Source: Firmicutes bacterium UBA1047 (lineage in GTDB: Bacteria; Bacillota; Clostridia; Tissierellales; Sedimentibacteraceae). Taken from it: DNA of 5,923 nt. The stretch is from positions 4,200-10,122 of the forward strand of contig DCDU01000069.1 in assembly GCA_002316585.1 (NCBI GenBank), given 5' to 3'. Under the pieces are notes generated by a model. The model was not told the DNA's origin. It was given only the letters and a program-made list of their open reading frames with translations, and ran no database searches. The position numbers and the translations under genes are program-made. How positions within the stretch are numbered: the stretch's first letter is position 1; every line of letters begins with the position of its first letter. Shown in pieces: positions 5,414-5,923 of the stretch.

Positions 5414-5923
5414 CGAAGCTAAAAGCGGATTTAATGTTGTTGATGGTAACATTGGGCTGGGGAATTTCATACTACTTAGTTGATTTAAGCTTAGTTGATA
5501 TGGGTCCGTTTACCTTAAACACAAACAGGTTTTTGATTGCATTTATTGTTGCCTTGTTAATTGCATTTCCTAAATTAAAAAACATTTCAAAAACCACATT
5601 TAAATTCAGCCTTCTGCTGGGCGGTGCATTGGTATTTGTTTACATAGGAGCAACATTCGGTCTTCAGTATACATCATTGTCCAATGCAGGTTTTTTGTGC
5701 GGATTGACCGTTATCTTTACACCGATACTATCAGCGGTAGTTTATAAAAAGTTGCCGAACAAAAAACAAGCTGTTGTAATCTTAATGAGTTTTATAGGTA
5801 TAGCACTTTTAACATTGAAGGATGACTTTACCGTTAATTATGACAATTTGCCGGGTGACCTTTTATGTATCATGTGTGCTGTTTTTTATGCGGTACATTT
5901 ATTGATTACCGAAAAGGCAGTAA
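5410..5923 (+). CDS. EamA/DMT-family transporter, 3' end outside window
   Basis: From ATG 5410 the frame is open to the right edge (171 whole codons); a full family member has about 290-300 residues. The protein opens with MTKLKADLMLLMVTLGWGISYYLV, typical of the first EamA helix, then shows NTNRFLIAFIVALLIAF, FVYIGATFGLQYTSLSNAGFL and FTPILSAVVY. These are the usual helix 2 to 4 landmarks of drug/metabolite transporters, in which residues like YTS and NAGF recur. The second EamA repeat begins near LPGDLLCIMCAVFYAVHLLITEK. Substrates in this family vary (amino acids, nucleotides, other metabolites) and cannot be predicted. AAGGAGG (5398-5404) lies 5 bases before the ATG, which overlaps the vanZ-like stop codon (ATGA). 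Confidence 0.9.
   Translation, partial: MTKLKADLMLLMVTLGWGISYYLVDLSLVDMGPFTLNTNRFLIAFIVALLIAFPKLKNISKTTFKFSLLLGGALVFVYIGATFGLQYTSLSNAGFLCGLTVIFTPILSAVVYKKLPNKKQAVVILMSFIGIALLTLKDDFTVNYDNLPGDLLCIMCAVFYAVHLLITEKAV

Noticed and set aside
1..5923. tRNA, rRNA, CRISPR array, insertion sequence or phage elements
   Set aside because: No cloverleaf-like segment, regularly spaced repeat, transposase-like protein or long terminal inverted repeat was seen on either strand.

Overview
The window looks like part of a low-GC Firmicutes chromosome, most likely a class Clostridia anaerobe. It is AT-rich, has strong AGGAGG-type ribosome binding sites, ATGA stop/start overlaps, and gene families (DUF1858 domains, VanZ-like and EamA proteins, RimK-like ATP-grasp) common in that group. 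Every supported gene is on the + strand. The genus cannot be fixed from sequence alone.

Layout. (1) 2-710: the 3' end of an unrecognised gene that runs off the left edge, then a second frame (396-710) encoding two probable membrane segments. The junction looks frameshifted, so the two may be one broken gene. (2) 779-1645: a complete RimK-family ATP-grasp ligase whose very strong ribosome binding site can be masked by a complementary element 25 bases upstream. (3) 1646-1931: a 286-base gap with no gene, holding an inverted repeat, a -10-like box and a potentially bistable leader RNA. (4) 1932-4832: a tight three-gene operon with 4-base and 14-base overlaps, ending at a short hairpin terminator. 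It encodes a substrate-binding-protein-like protein with no signal peptide and an N-terminal DUF1858-like domain, a HypB/UreG-like GTPase with several cysteines, and an ABC ATPase with an extra N-terminal helical domain. (5) 4877-5923: a new promoter, a VanZ-family membrane protein and, overlapping its stop codon, the first 171 codons of an EamA/DMT-family transporter that runs off the right edge.

The three-gene operon is the part most worth attention. Its components look like those of an importer, but the binding protein is predicted to be cytosolic, no permease is present, and the third partner is a nickel-insertion-type GTPase with possible metal-binding Cys/His residues. My inference is a cytoplasmic metal or metallocofactor handling machine rather than a classical transporter; substrate and target are unknown.
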